A stretch of 64,000 nucleotides of DNA from Gammaproteobacteria bacterium (GTDB lineage: Bacteria > Pseudomonadota > Gammaproteobacteria > Burkholderiales > Rhodocyclaceae): positions 37,721-101,720 of the forward strand of contig JARFTZ010000056.1 of the NCBI GenBank assembly GCA_029289235.1, in the 5' to 3' direction. This document shows positions 27,366 through 41,905 of this stretch, one piece after another (position 1 is the stretch's first letter; each line of letters starts with the position of its first letter). The notes below the pieces were generated by a model that worked only from the letters and a program-made list of their open reading frames with translations, had not been told where the DNA came from and did not search any database. The position numbers were made by a program, and so were the translations under genes.

Positions 27366-29705
27366 ATGACCCAGGAAACCAACAACCTCGCCGCCTACAT
27401 CTGGTCGCTCGCTGATCTGCTGCGCGGCGACTTCCGGCAAAGCCAGTACGGCCGCATCATCCTGCCCTTTACCCTGCTGCGCCGTCTCGAATGCGTGCTC
27501 GCCGCCAGCAAGGACGCCGTCCTCAAGCAGGTTCCGGTGGTCGAAGCGATGAAGCTGCCGGAAGAAGCGCAGGAAAAACTGTTGCTGCGCGCCACCGGCG
27601 GACTCTCGTTCTTCAACACCTCGCCGATGGACCTCGCCAGTCTGGGCGAAGCCGGCATCAAGGCCAACCTCGAACGTTACATCCAGTGTTTCTCCAGGGA
27701 TGCGCGCGAGATTTTCGATCACTTCAAGTTCGCCGAATTCATCGGCCTGCTCAACGACGCCAACCTCCTCTACAAGGTCGTGCAGAAGGTCAAGGCCACC
27801 GACCTCAGCCTCAAGGCCGTTTCCAACTACGAGATGGGCCTGGTCTTCGAGGAGCTGATCCGGCGCTTTGCCGAAAGCTCGAATGACACCGCCGGCGAGC
27901 ACTTCACCCCGCGCGACATCGTCCGCCTCACCACCTCATTGGTGTTCATGGAAGACGACGAGGCGCTGACCCAGCCCGGCATCATCCGCACCATCTACGA
28001 CCCCACCGCCGGCACGGGCGGTTTCCTCTCCGCCGGCATGGAATACGTACACGAACTCAACCCGCAGACCGTGATCCGCGCCTTCGGCCAGGAGCTCAAC
28101 CCGGAGAGCTACGCCATCTGCAAGGCCGACATGCTGATCAAGGGCCAGGACGTCAGCCAGATCAAGCTCGGCAACACCCTCTCCAACGATCACCTCTACG
28201 CCAGCAAGTTCGACTACATGCTCTCCAACCCGCCCTTCGGCGTGGACTGGAAGAAGATCGAAGGCGCCATCGTCGACGAGCACACGCTCAAGGGCTACGA
28301 CGGCCGCTTCGGCCCCGGCCTGCCGCGTGTTTCCGACGGCTCGCTGCTCTTCCTGCTGCACCTGCTCAGCAAATTGCGCGACCCGAAGGACGGCCAGGGC
28401 GGGGATAGCGGCTCGCGCATCGGCATCATCCTCAACGGCTCGCCACTGTTTACCGGCGGCGCCGGTTCCGGTGAATCGGAAATCCGCCGCCACATCCTGG
28501 AAGCCGACCTGCTCGAAGCCATCGTCGCGTTGCCCACCGACATGTTCTACAACACCGGCATCGCCACCTACGTCTGGGTGCTGACCAACAAGAAAACCGC
28601 CGAGCGCAAGGGCAAGGTACAGCTCATCAACGGCGTCAACCTCTGCGGCAAGATGCGCAAGTCGCTCGGCAGCAAGCGCAACGTGATGGATGAGGCCGAC
28701 ATCGCCACCATCACCCGCTGCTTCGGCAACTTCGAAGTCGTCGACGCGCGCGAACTCGACAAGCCCGCCGAGCAGAAGAGCAACCGCGGCCGGCAAGCAA
28801 CATCCGCAAAAACCGAAGCCCCCAAGACCTTCGCCAGCAAGATTTTCCGGACGCACGAATTCGGCTACCGCCGCATCACCGTCGAACGCCCGCTGCGCCT
28901 CTCCTGGCAGTTCAGCGACGAACGCATCGCCCCGCTGCGCTTCCCGACCGGCGCGCTCAACGCCGCCGCGCAGTGGATCTACGCCGAATATGGTTGCGAC
29001 CACTGGAACGATGAAGCCGACGGCGAAAACTACGGCCGGCTCGCCGAGCACGCCGAAGCGATCCGCGCCCACTGCAAGCGCCACTTCGCCGAACTCAAGG
29101 AAAAGCAGATCAAGGACCTGCTCGACGCCGAAACCTGGCTCAGCCAGCAGCGCCTCCTGCACAAGGCCCGGCAACTGCAACAGGCGATCGGCACGGCGCA
29201 GTGCGACGACTTCAACACCTGGGACGACGCGCTCAAGGCCGCCTGCCAGGAAGCCGGCATCAGCCTCGACACCAGGGAGAAAAAGCAGCTCGCCGATGCC
29301 GTCAGCTGGAAGAACCCGGCCGCCGAGAAAGTCATCAAGAAACTGCACAAGGGCAAACCGGCGCGGCTCTACGGCCTGTTCCCCGTCGGCCAGAACATCG
29401 TCGAATACCAGGCCGACGGCGACCTGCGCGACTTCGAGAACATCGCCCTCGACCCGAGCCGCCCGGTGGACGACGTCATCGAAGCCTATTTCCTCAAGGA
29501 AGTGCAGCCGCACGTGCCGGACGCCTGGATCGACGCCGGCAAGCGCGATGCCAGGGACGGCGAAATCGGCATCGTCGGCTACGAAATCCCCTTCAACCGC
29601 CACTTCTACCAATACCAGCCGCCGCGCCCGCTGGAAGAGATCGACGCCGACCTCGACGCGGTGAGCAAGGAGATCATGGACCTGTTGCGCGAGGTGCATT
29701 CATGA
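27366..29705 (+). CDS. hsdM: Type I restriction-modification system DNA methyltransferase subunit (long form, 779 aa)
   Basis: [44 protein letters not shown], plus C-terminal extension. Confidence 0.95.
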   Translation: MTQETNNLAAYIWSLADLLRGDFRQSQYGRIILPFTLLRRLECVLAASKDAVLKQVPVVEAMKLPEEAQEKLLLRATGGLSFFNTSPMDLASLGEAGIKANLERYIQCFSRDAREIFDHFKFAEFIGLLNDANLLYKVVQKVKATDLSLKAVSNYEMGLVFEELIRRFAESSNDTAGEHFTPRDIVRLTTSLVFMEDDEALTQPGIIRTIYDPTAGTGGFLSAGMEYVHELNPQTVIRAFGQELNPESYAICKADMLIKGQDVSQIKLGNTLSNDHLYASKFDYMLSNPPFGVDWKKIEGAIVDEHTLKGYDGRFGPGLPRVSDGSLLFLLHLLSKLRDPKDGQGGDSGSRIGIILNGSPLFTGGAGSGESEIRRHILEADLLEAIVALPTDMFYNTGIATYVWVLTNKKTAERKGKVQLINGVNLCGKMRKSLGSKRNVMDEADIATITRCFGNFEVVDARELDKPAEQKSNRGRQATSAKTEAPKTFASKIFRTHEFGYRRITVERPLRLSWQFSDERIAPLRFPTGALNAAAQWIYAEYGCDHWNDEADGENYGRLAEHAEAIRAHCKRHFAELKEKQIKDLLDAETWLSQQRLLHKARQLQQAIGTAQCDDFNTWDDALKAACQEAGISLDTREKKQLADAVSWKNPAAEKVIKKLHKGKPARLYGLFPVGQNIVEYQADGDLRDFENIALDPSRPVDDVIEAYFLKEVQPHVPDAWIDAGKRDARDGEIGIVGYEIPFNRHFYQYQPPRPLEEIDADLDAVSKEIMDLLREVHS

Positions 29706-30708
29706 GTAATCTCATCCGCCCCGATCATGACTTCATGGCCGTCGTTCAGCTCATCGAGTCGGCCAGGCAGCGCGCCAGCCGTGCCGTTAACACCGAGTTG
29801 ATTGATCTGTACTGGGCCGTCGGCGAATACGTCAGCCAGAAACTTTCCACGGATGCTTGGGGCAAAGGCACGGTGGAAGCGCTGGCCGACTACATCCAGC
29901 AACAACAGCCCGGTTTGCGCGGATTTTCGGCCAAGAACATCTGGCGCATGCGGCAGTTTTACGAGGCTTATCGCGAAACGCCAATTCTCTCAACGCTGTT
30001 GAGAGAATTGCCCTGGTCGGCTCACCTGCATGTTCTGACCCGCTCCAAGTACCCGGAAGAGAGGGAGTTCTACTTGCGCACCGCCACTGAACAGCGCTGG
30101 TCCGTGCGAGAAGTCGCCCGACAGATGGACAACCAGCTCTTCGCGCGGACGATCACTGAGCCCGTCAAGATGGCCAAGGCGCTGCGAGAGGCGCAACCGC
30201 AAGTGGGCAACCATTTCAAGGACAGCTACTACCTGGAGTTCCTCGGTTTGCCACAGGAACACGCGGAAGCCGACCTGCATCGAGCCCTGATGCAGCATCT
30301 GCGGCGTTTCCTGACCGAGTTGGGGCGAGACTTCTGCTTTGTCGGTTCCGAGTTTCCGCTGCAGGTGGGCGGGCAGGATTTCGCCCTCGACCTGCTCTTC
30401 TTCCATCGCGGACTCAACTGCCTGGTCGCCATCGAGTTGAAGGTCGACCGCTTTGAACCGGAACACCTTGGCAAGCTCAATTTCTACCTCGAAGCCCTCG
30501 ACCGCGACCACAAGAAGCCCCACGAAAACCCGACCATCGGCCTGCTGCTCTGCGCCAGCAAGGACGACGAAGTGGTCGAATACGCCCTCAGCCGCAGCCT
30601 GTCGCCGGCCCTGGTCGCGCAATACCAGACCCAGCTGCCGGACAAGAAACTGCTGCAGGCGAAGCTGCACGAGTTCTATCTGGCCAATCTGGGCGCAGGG
30701 GAAGTGGA

Positions 30709-30712
<4 letters not shown>
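29702..30712 (+). CDS. YhcG/DUF1016 family PDDEXK-type nuclease protein
   Basis: [45 protein letters not shown]-terminal [23 protein letters not shown] nuclease motif. Confidence 0.9.
29982..30010. repeat. Perfect inverted repeat inside the yhcG-like CDS (13-bp arms, 3-nt loop)
   Basis: CAATTCTCTCAAC gct GTTGAGAGAATTG. Confidence 0.9.
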
Positions 30713-31992
<1,280 letters not shown>

Positions 31993-32028
31993 TCTTCCTT
32001 CCACCCGCCCACCGACCCAAACCCAGCC

Positions 32029-35000
32029 ATGACCGACCAAGCCAGCGAACGCATCTTCCAGGACGACATCCTCCGGCAATTGCAGGCGCACGGCTGGCTG
32101 CTCGGTACCCAGAAGGGGTACAACCAAGCACTTGCTCTTTACTCCGAGGACGTGCTGGCCTTCGTTCAGGAAACGCAGCCGGCGCAGTGGCAGCGTTTCT
32201 GCGCCAACCATCCGAAGGACAGCGCGCAGAAGTTCCTCGATCTGGTCGCCGGCCAGCTGGCCAAGGCCGATCCGAACGCGACCAACGCCGACAGTCGCCG
32301 CTTCGGCACGCTGGGCGTGTTGCGCCACGAGCTGCGCGACCGCAATGCGCGCCTGTCGCTGTGCCAGTTCAGGCCCGAGCACGAGCTGAATCCGGACACG
32401 CTGGCGCGCTATGCGAAGAATCGCCTGCGCGTGGTGCCGGAGCTGGTCTATAGCCCGTGGGCGTCGGCGGCGCAACTTGCGGAGACGGGCGCCAAGGCCA
32501 AGGCCTGGCGCATCGACCTGGTGCTCTTCGTCAATGGCCTGCCGGTGGCGACGCTGGAGCTGAAATCGGAGTTCAAGCAATCAGTCGAACGCGCCCTCCG
32601 CCAGTACAAGACGACGCGTCTGCCGGTCGATCCGCTGGCGAAGAAGGCGGAGCCGCTGCTCGCCTTCAAGCGCGGCGCGCTGGTGCATTTTGCGGTGAGC
32701 CAGTACGAGGTGCACATGGCGACGCGGCTGGACGGCGAGCACACGGTTTTCCTGCCCTTCAACAAGGGCACGGCCGACGGCGGTGCCGGCAACGATGTGC
32801 CGGCGGACGTGAACCGCTATGCCACCGATTACCTGTGGAACGAGGTGCTGCGGCCGGACAACCTGCTCGCCATCCTCGCCCGCTTCGTGCATCTGCAGAT
32901 CGAGGACAAGGAAGACTGGGAAGGCCGCAAGTACAGGAAGGAGAGCCTGATCTTCCCGCGCTATCACCAGTGGGACGTGGTCGGCAAGCTTCTCGACGCC
33001 GCCCGGTGCGAGGGGCCGGGACAGAAGTACCTGATCCAGCACAGCGCCGGTTCGGGCAAGTCGAATTCGATTGCCTGGGTGGCGCACCAGTTGTCGTCGC
33101 TCTACAAGGCCGACGGCAGCAAGCAGTTCCATTCGGTGATCGTCGTCACCGACCGCACGGTGCTCGATGCGCAGCTGCAGGACACGATCACCCAGTTCGA
33201 GCACACCGACGGCGTGGTCGGGCGCATCAACAACAAGGAAGGCGACGGCTCGAAGTCCGAGAAACTGGCAAGCGCGCTGGAGAACGCACAGCCGATCATC
33301 ATCGTCACCATCCAGACCTTTCCCTTCGTGCTCAAGGCGATTGAAGACAGCGTCAGCCTCAAGGCGCGCTGCTACGCGATCATCGCCGACGAGGCGCATT
33401 CCTCGCAGAGCGGCCTGACGGCGCGGCAGATGAAGGAAGTGCTGATGAAGGAGGCTGGCAACGGGGATGAGGACGAAGCGCCGGACAGCGAGGAGATCAT
33501 CGCGGCGACGGTCGCCGCGCGCCCGGCCTCCGGCAACCTGAGCTTTTTCGCCTTCACCGCCACGCCCAAACCGAAGACGCTGGAACTGTTCGGCCGCCGC
33601 CCCAATCCTGCCGAGGAGCCCTCGAAGAACAACAAGCCGGCGGCGTTTCACGTTTACAGCATGCGTCAGGCCATCGAGGAGGGTTTCATTCTCGATGTGC
33701 TGAAGAACTACACGAACTACAAGGTGGCCTACAAGCTGGCGCTGAAGATTCAGGAAGCCGACCAGGAAGTCGAGAGCAAACGCGCGCGGGTGCGGCTCAA
33801 CCAGTGGGTGCGCCTGCACGATCACAACATCGCGCAGAAGGTGATGGTGATCGTCGAACACTTCCGCAACAACGTGCTGGGCCTGCTCAACGGCCAGGCC
33901 AAGGCGATGGTGGTGACCAGCTCGCGCAAGGAGGCGGTGCGCTACAAGCAGTGTTTCGACAAGTACATCGCCGGCAAGGGCTATCAGAAGATCCACGCGA
34001 TGGTCGCGTTTTCCGGCGAGGTGCAGTTCGGCGAGAAAGACCCGAATGCGGCGGACCTGATCGGCCGCAAATTCACCGAGACCAGCATGAATCCCGGGCT
34101 GAAGGGCCGCGACCTGCGCAAGGCCTTCGATTCGGACGACTATCAGGTGATGATCGTCGCCAACAAGTTCCAGACCGGCTTCGACCAACCCAAGCTGTGC
34201 GCGATGTACGTGGACAAGAAGCTGGCCGGGATGGAATGCGTGCAGACGCTGTCGCGCCTCAACCGCACCTATCCGAACAAGGCCGAGACGGGTACCTTCG
34301 TGCTCGATTTCTTCAACGAGCCGGACGACATCCTTGAGGCGTTCCAGCCTTATTACCAGACGGCGGAGCTGGCCGATGTCTCCGACCCGAACCTGATCTT
34401 TACCCTGCACGACAAGCTGCGGGCGGCGGGCATCTTCACCTGGCCGGAGGTGGAACAGTTCTGCGTCGCCTTCTATGTGAAGAACAAGAGCAGCGCGGCC
34501 ATCGCCAACATCTGCAAGCCGGCGGTGCAGCGCTGGCAGCAGCGCTACAAGTCCGCCGTGGCAGCGTTCAAGCAGGCCAGGGCGATGTTCGAGCGCACGA
34601 AGAAGACCGGCGACGCGGTGCTGATCGCCAACGCCGAGAATTGCCTGAAGGAATGCAAGAAGGAAAAGGACGCGCTGGAAATCTTCAAGAAGGATCTGGG
34701 CACCTTCGTGCGCTTCTATGAATTCATGTCGCAGATTGTCGACTACGACGACACCGACCTGGAAAAGCTCAGTCTCTATGCCCGCAACCTGCGGCCGATG
34801 CTGCGCGAGGAGTTGCTCGAAGAAGACGAAATCGACCTCGGCAACGTGGTGCTCAGCCACTACCGCGTGGCGAAAATCCGCCAGCAGGACCTGAAGCTCG
34901 AGCAGAACAGCGCCGAATACCAGCTGGAGCCGGGCGAAGGCCTGGGCACAGCGAAACCCGGCGACAAGAAGGAGGATTTCCTCTCGCAGATCATCCGCCG

Positions 35001-35283
35001 CCTGAACGAGATCTTCGTCGCCGACCAGCTGACCGACAAGGACATGGTGAACTACGCCTACACCATCCGCGACAAGATCGGCGAGAACGACAAGGTGATG
35101 AAGCAGATCGCGAACAACGCGCCCGAGCAGGCGTTGCTGGGCGATTTCTCCAAGGCCATCGACGACGCCATCATGGACAGCGGCGCCGCCCACCAGAACC
35201 AGATGATGCAGTTGCTGGCCGACCCGAAGAAGGCGGCCGGCTTCGCCCGGGTGGTGTTTGATTTGCTGGTTAGCCGGCCTTGA
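32029..35283 (+). CDS. hsdR: Type I restriction enzyme endonuclease/helicase subunit
   Basis: IDLVLFVNGLPVATLELKSEFKQSVERALRQYK nuclease region, HSAGSGKSNSIAW Walker A, DEAHSSQSG, FTATPKPKTLELFG helicase motifs. Confidence 0.96.
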   Translation: MTDQASERIFQDDILRQLQAHGWLLGTQKGYNQALALYSEDVLAFVQETQPAQWQRFCANHPKDSAQKFLDLVAGQLAKADPNATNADSRRFGTLGVLRHELRDRNARLSLCQFRPEHELNPDTLARYAKNRLRVVPELVYSPWASAAQLAETGAKAKAWRIDLVLFVNGLPVATLELKSEFKQSVERALRQYKTTRLPVDPLAKKAEPLLAFKRGALVHFAVSQYEVHMATRLDGEHTVFLPFNKGTADGGAGNDVPADVNRYATDYLWNEVLRPDNLLAILARFVHLQIEDKEDWEGRKYRKESLIFPRYHQWDVVGKLLDAARCEGPGQKYLIQHSAGSGKSNSIAWVAHQLSSLYKADGSKQFHSVIVVTDRTVLDAQLQDTITQFEHTDGVVGRINNKEGDGSKSEKLASALENAQPIIIVTIQTFPFVLKAIEDSVSLKARCYAIIADEAHSSQSGLTARQMKEVLMKEAGNGDEDEAPDSEEIIAATVAARPASGNLSFFAFTATPKPKTLELFGRRPNPAEEPSKNNKPAAFHVYSMRQAIEEGFILDVLKNYTNYKVAYKLALKIQEADQEVESKRARVRLNQWVRLHDHNIAQKVMVIVEHFRNNVLGLLNGQAKAMVVTSSRKEAVRYKQCFDKYIAGKGYQKIHAMVAFSGEVQFGEKDPNAADLIGRKFTETSMNPGLKGRDLRKAFDSDDYQVMIVANKFQTGFDQPKLCAMYVDKKLAGMECVQTLSRLNRTYPNKAETGTFVLDFFNEPDDILEAFQPYYQTAELADVSDPNLIFTLHDKLRAAGIFTWPEVEQFCVAFYVKNKSSAAIANICKPAVQRWQQRYKSAVAAFKQARAMFERTKKTGDAVLIANAENCLKECKKEKDALEIFKKDLGTFVRFYEFMSQIVDYDDTDLEKLSLYARNLRPMLREELLEEDEIDLGNVVLSHYRVAKIRQQDLKLEQNSAEYQLEPGEGLGTAKPGDKKEDFLSQIIRRLNEIFVADQLTDKDMVNYAYTIRDKIGENDKVMKQIANNAPEQALLGDFSKAIDDAIMDSGAAHQNQMMQLLADPKKAAGFARVVFDLLVSRP

Positions 35284-35385
35284 GAAAGCAAACGCGAGAC
35301 GGCGAACGCCACAAACGATAGAATCGCGCCTTTTCGGCGGCGGGCCGGACCCGAACGATGCTGAAGGAACGAAGGGAAGTCTTCG

Positions 35386-35470
35386 TGGTGCCCCGAGCCA
35401 GAGTCGAACTGGCACGCCTTGCGGCGGCGGATTTTGAATCCGCTGCGTCTACCGATTCCGCCATCGGGGC
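35386..35470 (-). tRNA. tRNA-Leu (anticodon CAA)
   Basis: Minus strand GCCCCGATGGCGGAATCGGTAGACGCAGCGGATTCAAAATCCGCCGCCGCAAGGCGTGCCAGTTCGACTCTGGCTCGGGGCACCA; 85 nt, class II variable arm, encoded CCA. Confidence 0.93.
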
Positions 35471-35590
35471 CGTGGCTCGCGGGAGGCGAACCGAAGGAGG
35501 GCGAATTATCCATGATTCACCCTTGCCCCACAAGACCATAAGCAACCGACAAAACAACTGACTGACAAACCGACAACCTTTTTTCTCGAC

Positions 35591-37736
<2,146 letters not shown>

Positions 37737-37821
37737 CCACCCCGGTGATACAATGCCCCGTTAAATTCCCAGTTACACAGACTGTGACTGTTGTTCCATC
37801 AACCAACCAGGAGAGATTACT

Positions 37822-38145
37822 GTGCTGATCAGCAACGCCTACGCTCAAGCCGCCGCCGGAGGACCCATGGAAAGTGCAATGCAGTTCCTGCCGATCATTC
37901 TGATGTTCGTCGTGCTGTACTTCCTGATGATCCGCCCGCAACAGAAGAAAGCCAAGGAACACAAGGCCCTGCTCGAAGCGCTGGGCAAGGGTGACGAGGT
38001 CGTCACCGCCAGCGGCATGGCCGGCCGCATCACCAAGGTCGGCGACGACTACGTAACGATCGAAATCGCCGCGAACGTCGAAGTGCAGATGCAGAAGCCT
38101 TCCATCGCCGTCGTGCTGCCCAAGGGCACGCTGAAAAACCTGTAA
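37822..38145 (+). CDS. yajC: Preprotein translocase subunit YajC
   Basis: FLPIILMFVVLYFLMIRPQQKKAKEHKALLEALGKGDEVVTASGMAGRI. Confidence 0.95.
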   Translation: MLISNAYAQAAAGGPMESAMQFLPIILMFVVLYFLMIRPQQKKAKEHKALLEALGKGDEVVTASGMAGRITKVGDDYVTIEIAANVEVQMQKPSIAVVLPKGTLKNL

Positions 38146-38156
38146 GGACCGGGAAC

Positions 38157-38187
38157 GCGGGGGCTCACGGGCCCCCGCTCTGTTTTT
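38157..38187 (+). terminator. Terminator/attenuator hairpin between yajC and secD
   Basis: GCGGGGGC tcacgg GCCCCCGC followed by TCTGTTTTT. Confidence 0.6.
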
Positions 38188-38214
38188 CCCCTTACTTTTT
38201 ACCCCCACCGAAAA

Positions 38215-40086
38215 ATGAATCGCTACCCGCTCTGGAAATACATTACCGTCGTCGTTGCGCTGCTGATCGGTTTCATCTACACCCTGCCGAACTTCTTCGG
38301 CGAATCTCCCGCCGTCCAGGTTTCCAGCGCCAAGGCCACCCTCAAGGTGGACACCAAGACACTCGACCTTGCCGAAAGCACGCTGAAAGCCGCCGGCGTC
38401 GAAACGAGCGGCCTCTTCCTCGACGCCAACGGCGTCAAGGTTCGCCTGAAGGACACGGACACGCAGCTCAAGGCCAAGGATCTGCTCGAGAAGGCCTTCA
38501 ACCCTGATCCCGCCGACCCGCACTACGTCGTCGCCCTCAACCTGCTCTCCAGTTCGCCGAAGTGGCTGACCGACATGGGCGCGTTGCCGATGTACCTCGG
38601 CCTCGACCTGCGCGGCGGCGTGCACTTCATGCTCCAGGTCGACATGAAGGGGGCGCTGACCAAGCGCCTCGACGCAGTCAGCGCCGACCTGCGCAGCCTG
38701 CTCCGCGACAAGTCGGTCCGCCATGGCGGCGTGAATCGCGAAGGCGAGCGCATCAGCATCCGCTTCCGCGACGAGGAAACGCGCGGCAAGGCGCGCATCG
38801 TTCTCGAAGACAATCAGCCGGATCTGGCGCTGGTCGAACAGGGCGACGGCAGCGACCTGCGCCTGATCGCCACGCTGAAGCCGACGGCGATCCTGAAGCT
38901 GCAGGAGTCGGCGATCAAGCAGAACATGGGCACACTGCACAACCGGATCAACGAACTCGGCGTCGCGGAGCCGGTCATCGCCCAGCAGGGCGCCGACCGC
39001 ATCGTCGTCCAGCTGCCCGGCGTGCAGGATACGGCCAAGGCCAAGGATATTCTCGGCCGCACGGCCACTCTGGAAATCCGCATGGTCGATGACACGCCCG
39101 GATCGCTGGAAGCCGCGCTCGCCGGTCAGGTGCCGTTCGGTACGGAGCTCTATATCGAGCGAGGCGGCCGTCCGTTGCTGGTGAAGAAACAGGTGATGCT
39201 CACCGGCGACCGCCTGACCGACGCCCAACCAGGCTTCGACAACCAGACGCAGGAGCCGGCAGTGCATCTGAGCCTCGACTCGGCCGGTTCGCGCATCTTC
39301 AAGGACATCACCCGCGAGAATGTCGGCAAGCGGATGGCCATCCTGCTGATCGAGAAAGGCAAGGGTGAAGTCGTCACCGCGCCGGTGATCCGCACCGAGA
39401 TCGGTGGTGGTCGCGTACAGATTTCCGGCTCGATGAGCACCGTGGAAGCCAATGACACGGCCCTGCTGCTGCGCGCCGGTTCACTGGCTGCGCCGATGGA
39501 AATCGTCGAGGAGCGTACCATCGGCCCGAGCCTCGGCGCCGAGAACATCAAGAAAGGCTTCGACTCGACGATCTGGGGCTTTGCCACGATTGCCGTGTTC
39601 ATGACCGCCTACTACCTGCTGTTCGGTCTGATCTCGGTCACCGCGCTGGCCGCCAACCTGTTGTTCCTCGTCGCCCTGCTCTCGATGCTCCAGGCGACGC
39701 TGACGCTGCCCGGCATCGCGGCGATCGCACTCACGCTGGGCATGGCCATCGACGCCAACGTGCTTATCAACGAGCGCATCCGTGACGAACTACGCAACGG
39801 CGCCCCACCGCAGACGGCCATTCACACAGGCTACGACCGTGCCTTCGACACGATTCTCGACTCGAACATCACGACACTGATCGCCGGCATTGCGCTGCTG
39901 ATCTTCGGTTCCGGCCCGGTGCGCGGCTTCGCCGTGGTGCACTGCCTGGGCATCCTGACCTCGCTGTTCTCGGCCGTGGTCGTCTCGCGCGCCCTGGTCA
40001 ACCTCGTTTACGGCGGTCGCAAGGTCAAGTCCCTGTCGATCGGACAGGTCTGGAAACCGGGCGTCGACACCGCCGTCCCGAAGTAA
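38215..40086 (+). CDS. secD: Protein translocase subunit SecD
   Basis: LGLDLRGGVHFMLQVD, LGMAIDANVLINERIRDELRNG. Confidence 0.97.
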   Translation: MNRYPLWKYITVVVALLIGFIYTLPNFFGESPAVQVSSAKATLKVDTKTLDLAESTLKAAGVETSGLFLDANGVKVRLKDTDTQLKAKDLLEKAFNPDPADPHYVVALNLLSSSPKWLTDMGALPMYLGLDLRGGVHFMLQVDMKGALTKRLDAVSADLRSLLRDKSVRHGGVNREGERISIRFRDEETRGKARIVLEDNQPDLALVEQGDGSDLRLIATLKPTAILKLQESAIKQNMGTLHNRINELGVAEPVIAQQGADRIVVQLPGVQDTAKAKDILGRTATLEIRMVDDTPGSLEAALAGQVPFGTELYIERGGRPLLVKKQVMLTGDRLTDAQPGFDNQTQEPAVHLSLDSAGSRIFKDITRENVGKRMAILLIEKGKGEVVTAPVIRTEIGGGRVQISGSMSTVEANDTALLLRAGSLAAPMEIVEERTIGPSLGAENIKKGFDSTIWGFATIAVFMTAYYLLFGLISVTALAANLLFLVALLSMLQATLTLPGIAAIALTLGMAIDANVLINERIRDELRNGAPPQTAIHTGYDRAFDTILDSNITTLIAGIALLIFGSGPVRGFAVVHCLGILTSLFSAVVVSRALVNLVYGGRKVKSLSIGQVWKPGVDTAVPK

Positions 40087-40104
40087 GGAAAGAAGGAAAA
40101 AAAG

Positions 40105-41049
40105 ATGGAATTTTTCCGCATCAAGAAAGACATTCCCTTCATGCGCCACGCGCTGGTGTTCAACGTCATCTCGTTGATCACCTTCCTGCTGGCAGTCTTT
40201 TTTCTCGCAACGCGCGGCCTGCATCTTTCGGTCGAATTCACCGGCGGCACGCTGATCGAGGTTAACTATTCACAGGCGACCGATCTCGGAAAGATCCGTG
40301 AAGGTCTTGGCAAGGCTGGCTATACCGACATCACCGTACAGAACTTCGGCTCCAGCCGCGACGTAATGATCCGCCTGCCGCTCAAGGCTGAACAGAACTC
40401 GGCGAAGATCGGCGAGGCGGTGATGGGCGTGCTCGACGCCGAAGCCCCGGGGGCCAGTCTGCGCCGTGTCGAGTTCGTCGGCCCTCAAGTCGGCAGGGAA
40501 CTCGCCGAAAACGGAGCGCTGGCCCTGCTGCTGGTGATCATCGGGATCGTCATCTACCTCGCAATGCGCTTCGAATGGCGCTTCTCGGTATCAGCCATCG
40601 TCGCCAACCTGCACGACGTGATCATCATCCTCGGCTTCTTCGCCTTCTTCCAATGGGAGTTCTCACTTTCGGTACTGGCCGCCGTGCTCGCCGTTCTCGG
40701 CTACTCGGTCAACGAATCCGTGGTGGTCTTCGACCGCGTCCGCGAGACCTTCCGCAAGGTGCGCGGGCTGACCACGCCGCAGATTCTCGATCATGCGATC
40801 ACCAGCACCATCTCCCGCACCGTGATCACCCACGGCAGCACGCAGGTGATGGTGCTGTCGATGCTGATCTTCGGCGGCGAGACGCTGTATTACTTCTCGC
40901 TGGCGTTGACCATCGGCATTTGCTTCGGCATCTACTCGTCGGTCCTCGTCGCCAGCCCGCTGGTGATGTGGCTCGGCGTCTCGCGCGAACACTTCGTCAA
41001 GCCGAAGAAGCAGATCGAAGGTGCCAACGAGGACGGCGCCGTCGTCTGA
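40105..41049 (+). CDS. secF: Protein translocase subunit SecF
   Basis: LSVEFTGGTLIEV, GYSVNESVVVFDRVRETFRKVRG. Confidence 0.97.
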   Translation: MEFFRIKKDIPFMRHALVFNVISLITFLLAVFFLATRGLHLSVEFTGGTLIEVNYSQATDLGKIREGLGKAGYTDITVQNFGSSRDVMIRLPLKAEQNSAKIGEAVMGVLDAEAPGASLRRVEFVGPQVGRELAENGALALLLVIIGIVIYLAMRFEWRFSVSAIVANLHDVIIILGFFAFFQWEFSLSVLAAVLAVLGYSVNESVVVFDRVRETFRKVRGLTTPQILDHAITSTISRTVITHGSTQVMVLSMLIFGGETLYYFSLALTIGICFGIYSSVLVASPLVMWLGVSREHFVKPKKQIEGANEDGAVV

Positions 41050-41087
41050 ACGAATTCCCGCGGGCCATGTCCTACCGGACGTAACTG

Positions 41088-41115
41088 ACGGGCGCCTGAT
41101 TGGCGCCCGTTTTTC
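41088..41115 (+). terminator. Rho-independent terminator after secF
   Basis: ACGGGCGCC tgatt GGCGCCCGT followed by TTTTC. Confidence 0.75.
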
Positions 41116-41130
41116 TTCCGGAGGAATGAC

Positions 41131-41853
41131 ATGACAGACACCCCCCCCGTCCGCATCAAGCTGTGGGATCTGCCGACCCGCCTTTTCCACTGGCTGCTCG
41201 CGGGACTCGTGGTTGCCGCGGTGATCACCGGCAAGATCGGCGGCAACGCCATCGTCTGGCATGGCCGGATCGGTCTGGCCATACTCGCCCTGCTCGCCTT
41301 CCGGCTTGTTTGGGGTTTCGTCGGTCCGACTCCGTCGCGGTTCGGCAGTTTTTTCCCCACCCCGGCAACGATCACCGCTTACCTGCGCGGTCACTGGCGC
41401 GGCATCGGCCACAATCCGCTCGGCGCCCTGTCGGTCTTCGCGTTGCTGGCATTCCTGTGCATCCAGGTCGGCACCGGGCTGTTCGCCAACGACGACATTG
41501 CCTTTCGTGGCCCGCTCCATGAACTGCTGAGCAAGGAATCAAGCGACACGCTGACGGGCTACCACCGTCTGGCGATCAATGTCCTGATCGCCCTGATCGC
41601 CCTGCACGTCGGCGCCATCGCCTTCTACGCGCACGTCAAGAAAGAAAATCTGGTCAAACCGATGATCGACGGCTGGAAAACCGTTGAACCCAAAAACGCG
41701 CCGGCTCCGATCCGGGGCGGCGGAAGCATCGCCCTGATCGTCGCGTTGAGCGTGGCCGGCGCCGCGGTTTATGCCGGATCGGGGCTGTGGATTCAGCCTG
41801 CCGAACCTCCCCCTGCGACAGAAACACCGCAGACACAAACGCCGTCCTGGTAG
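41131..41853 (+). CDS. Cytochrome b/b6 (b561) domain-containing protein
   Basis: IKLWDLPTRLFHWLLAGLVVAAVITG; GYHRLAINVLIALIALHVGAIAFY. Confidence 0.88.
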   Translation: MTDTPPVRIKLWDLPTRLFHWLLAGLVVAAVITGKIGGNAIVWHGRIGLAILALLAFRLVWGFVGPTPSRFGSFFPTPATITAYLRGHWRGIGHNPLGALSVFALLAFLCIQVGTGLFANDDIAFRGPLHELLSKESSDTLTGYHRLAINVLIALIALHVGAIAFYAHVKKENLVKPMIDGWKTVEPKNAPAPIRGGGSIALIVALSVAGAAVYAGSGLWIQPAEPPPATETPQTQTPSW

Positions 41854-41905
41854 CCACCCCGAACGAACAGACGCCCGCGCAACGCGGGCGTCCCCATGCG
41901 TTTCG

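Noticed and set aside
27936-29699. 587-aa minus-strand ORF opposite hsdM
   Set aside because: Antisense shadow ORF; V/A/D/E-rich composition expected from the reverse complement of the methylase gene.
32581-35415. 944-aa minus-strand ORF opposite hsdR
   Set aside because: Antisense shadow ORF of hsdR, which carries all expected helicase and nuclease motifs on the + strand.
41871-41892. GC-rich hairpin GACGCCCGCGCAACGCGGGCGTC as terminator
   Set aside because: Strong stem but no clear U-run on either side; may still be a bidirectional stem between convergent genes but not claimed as a terminator.
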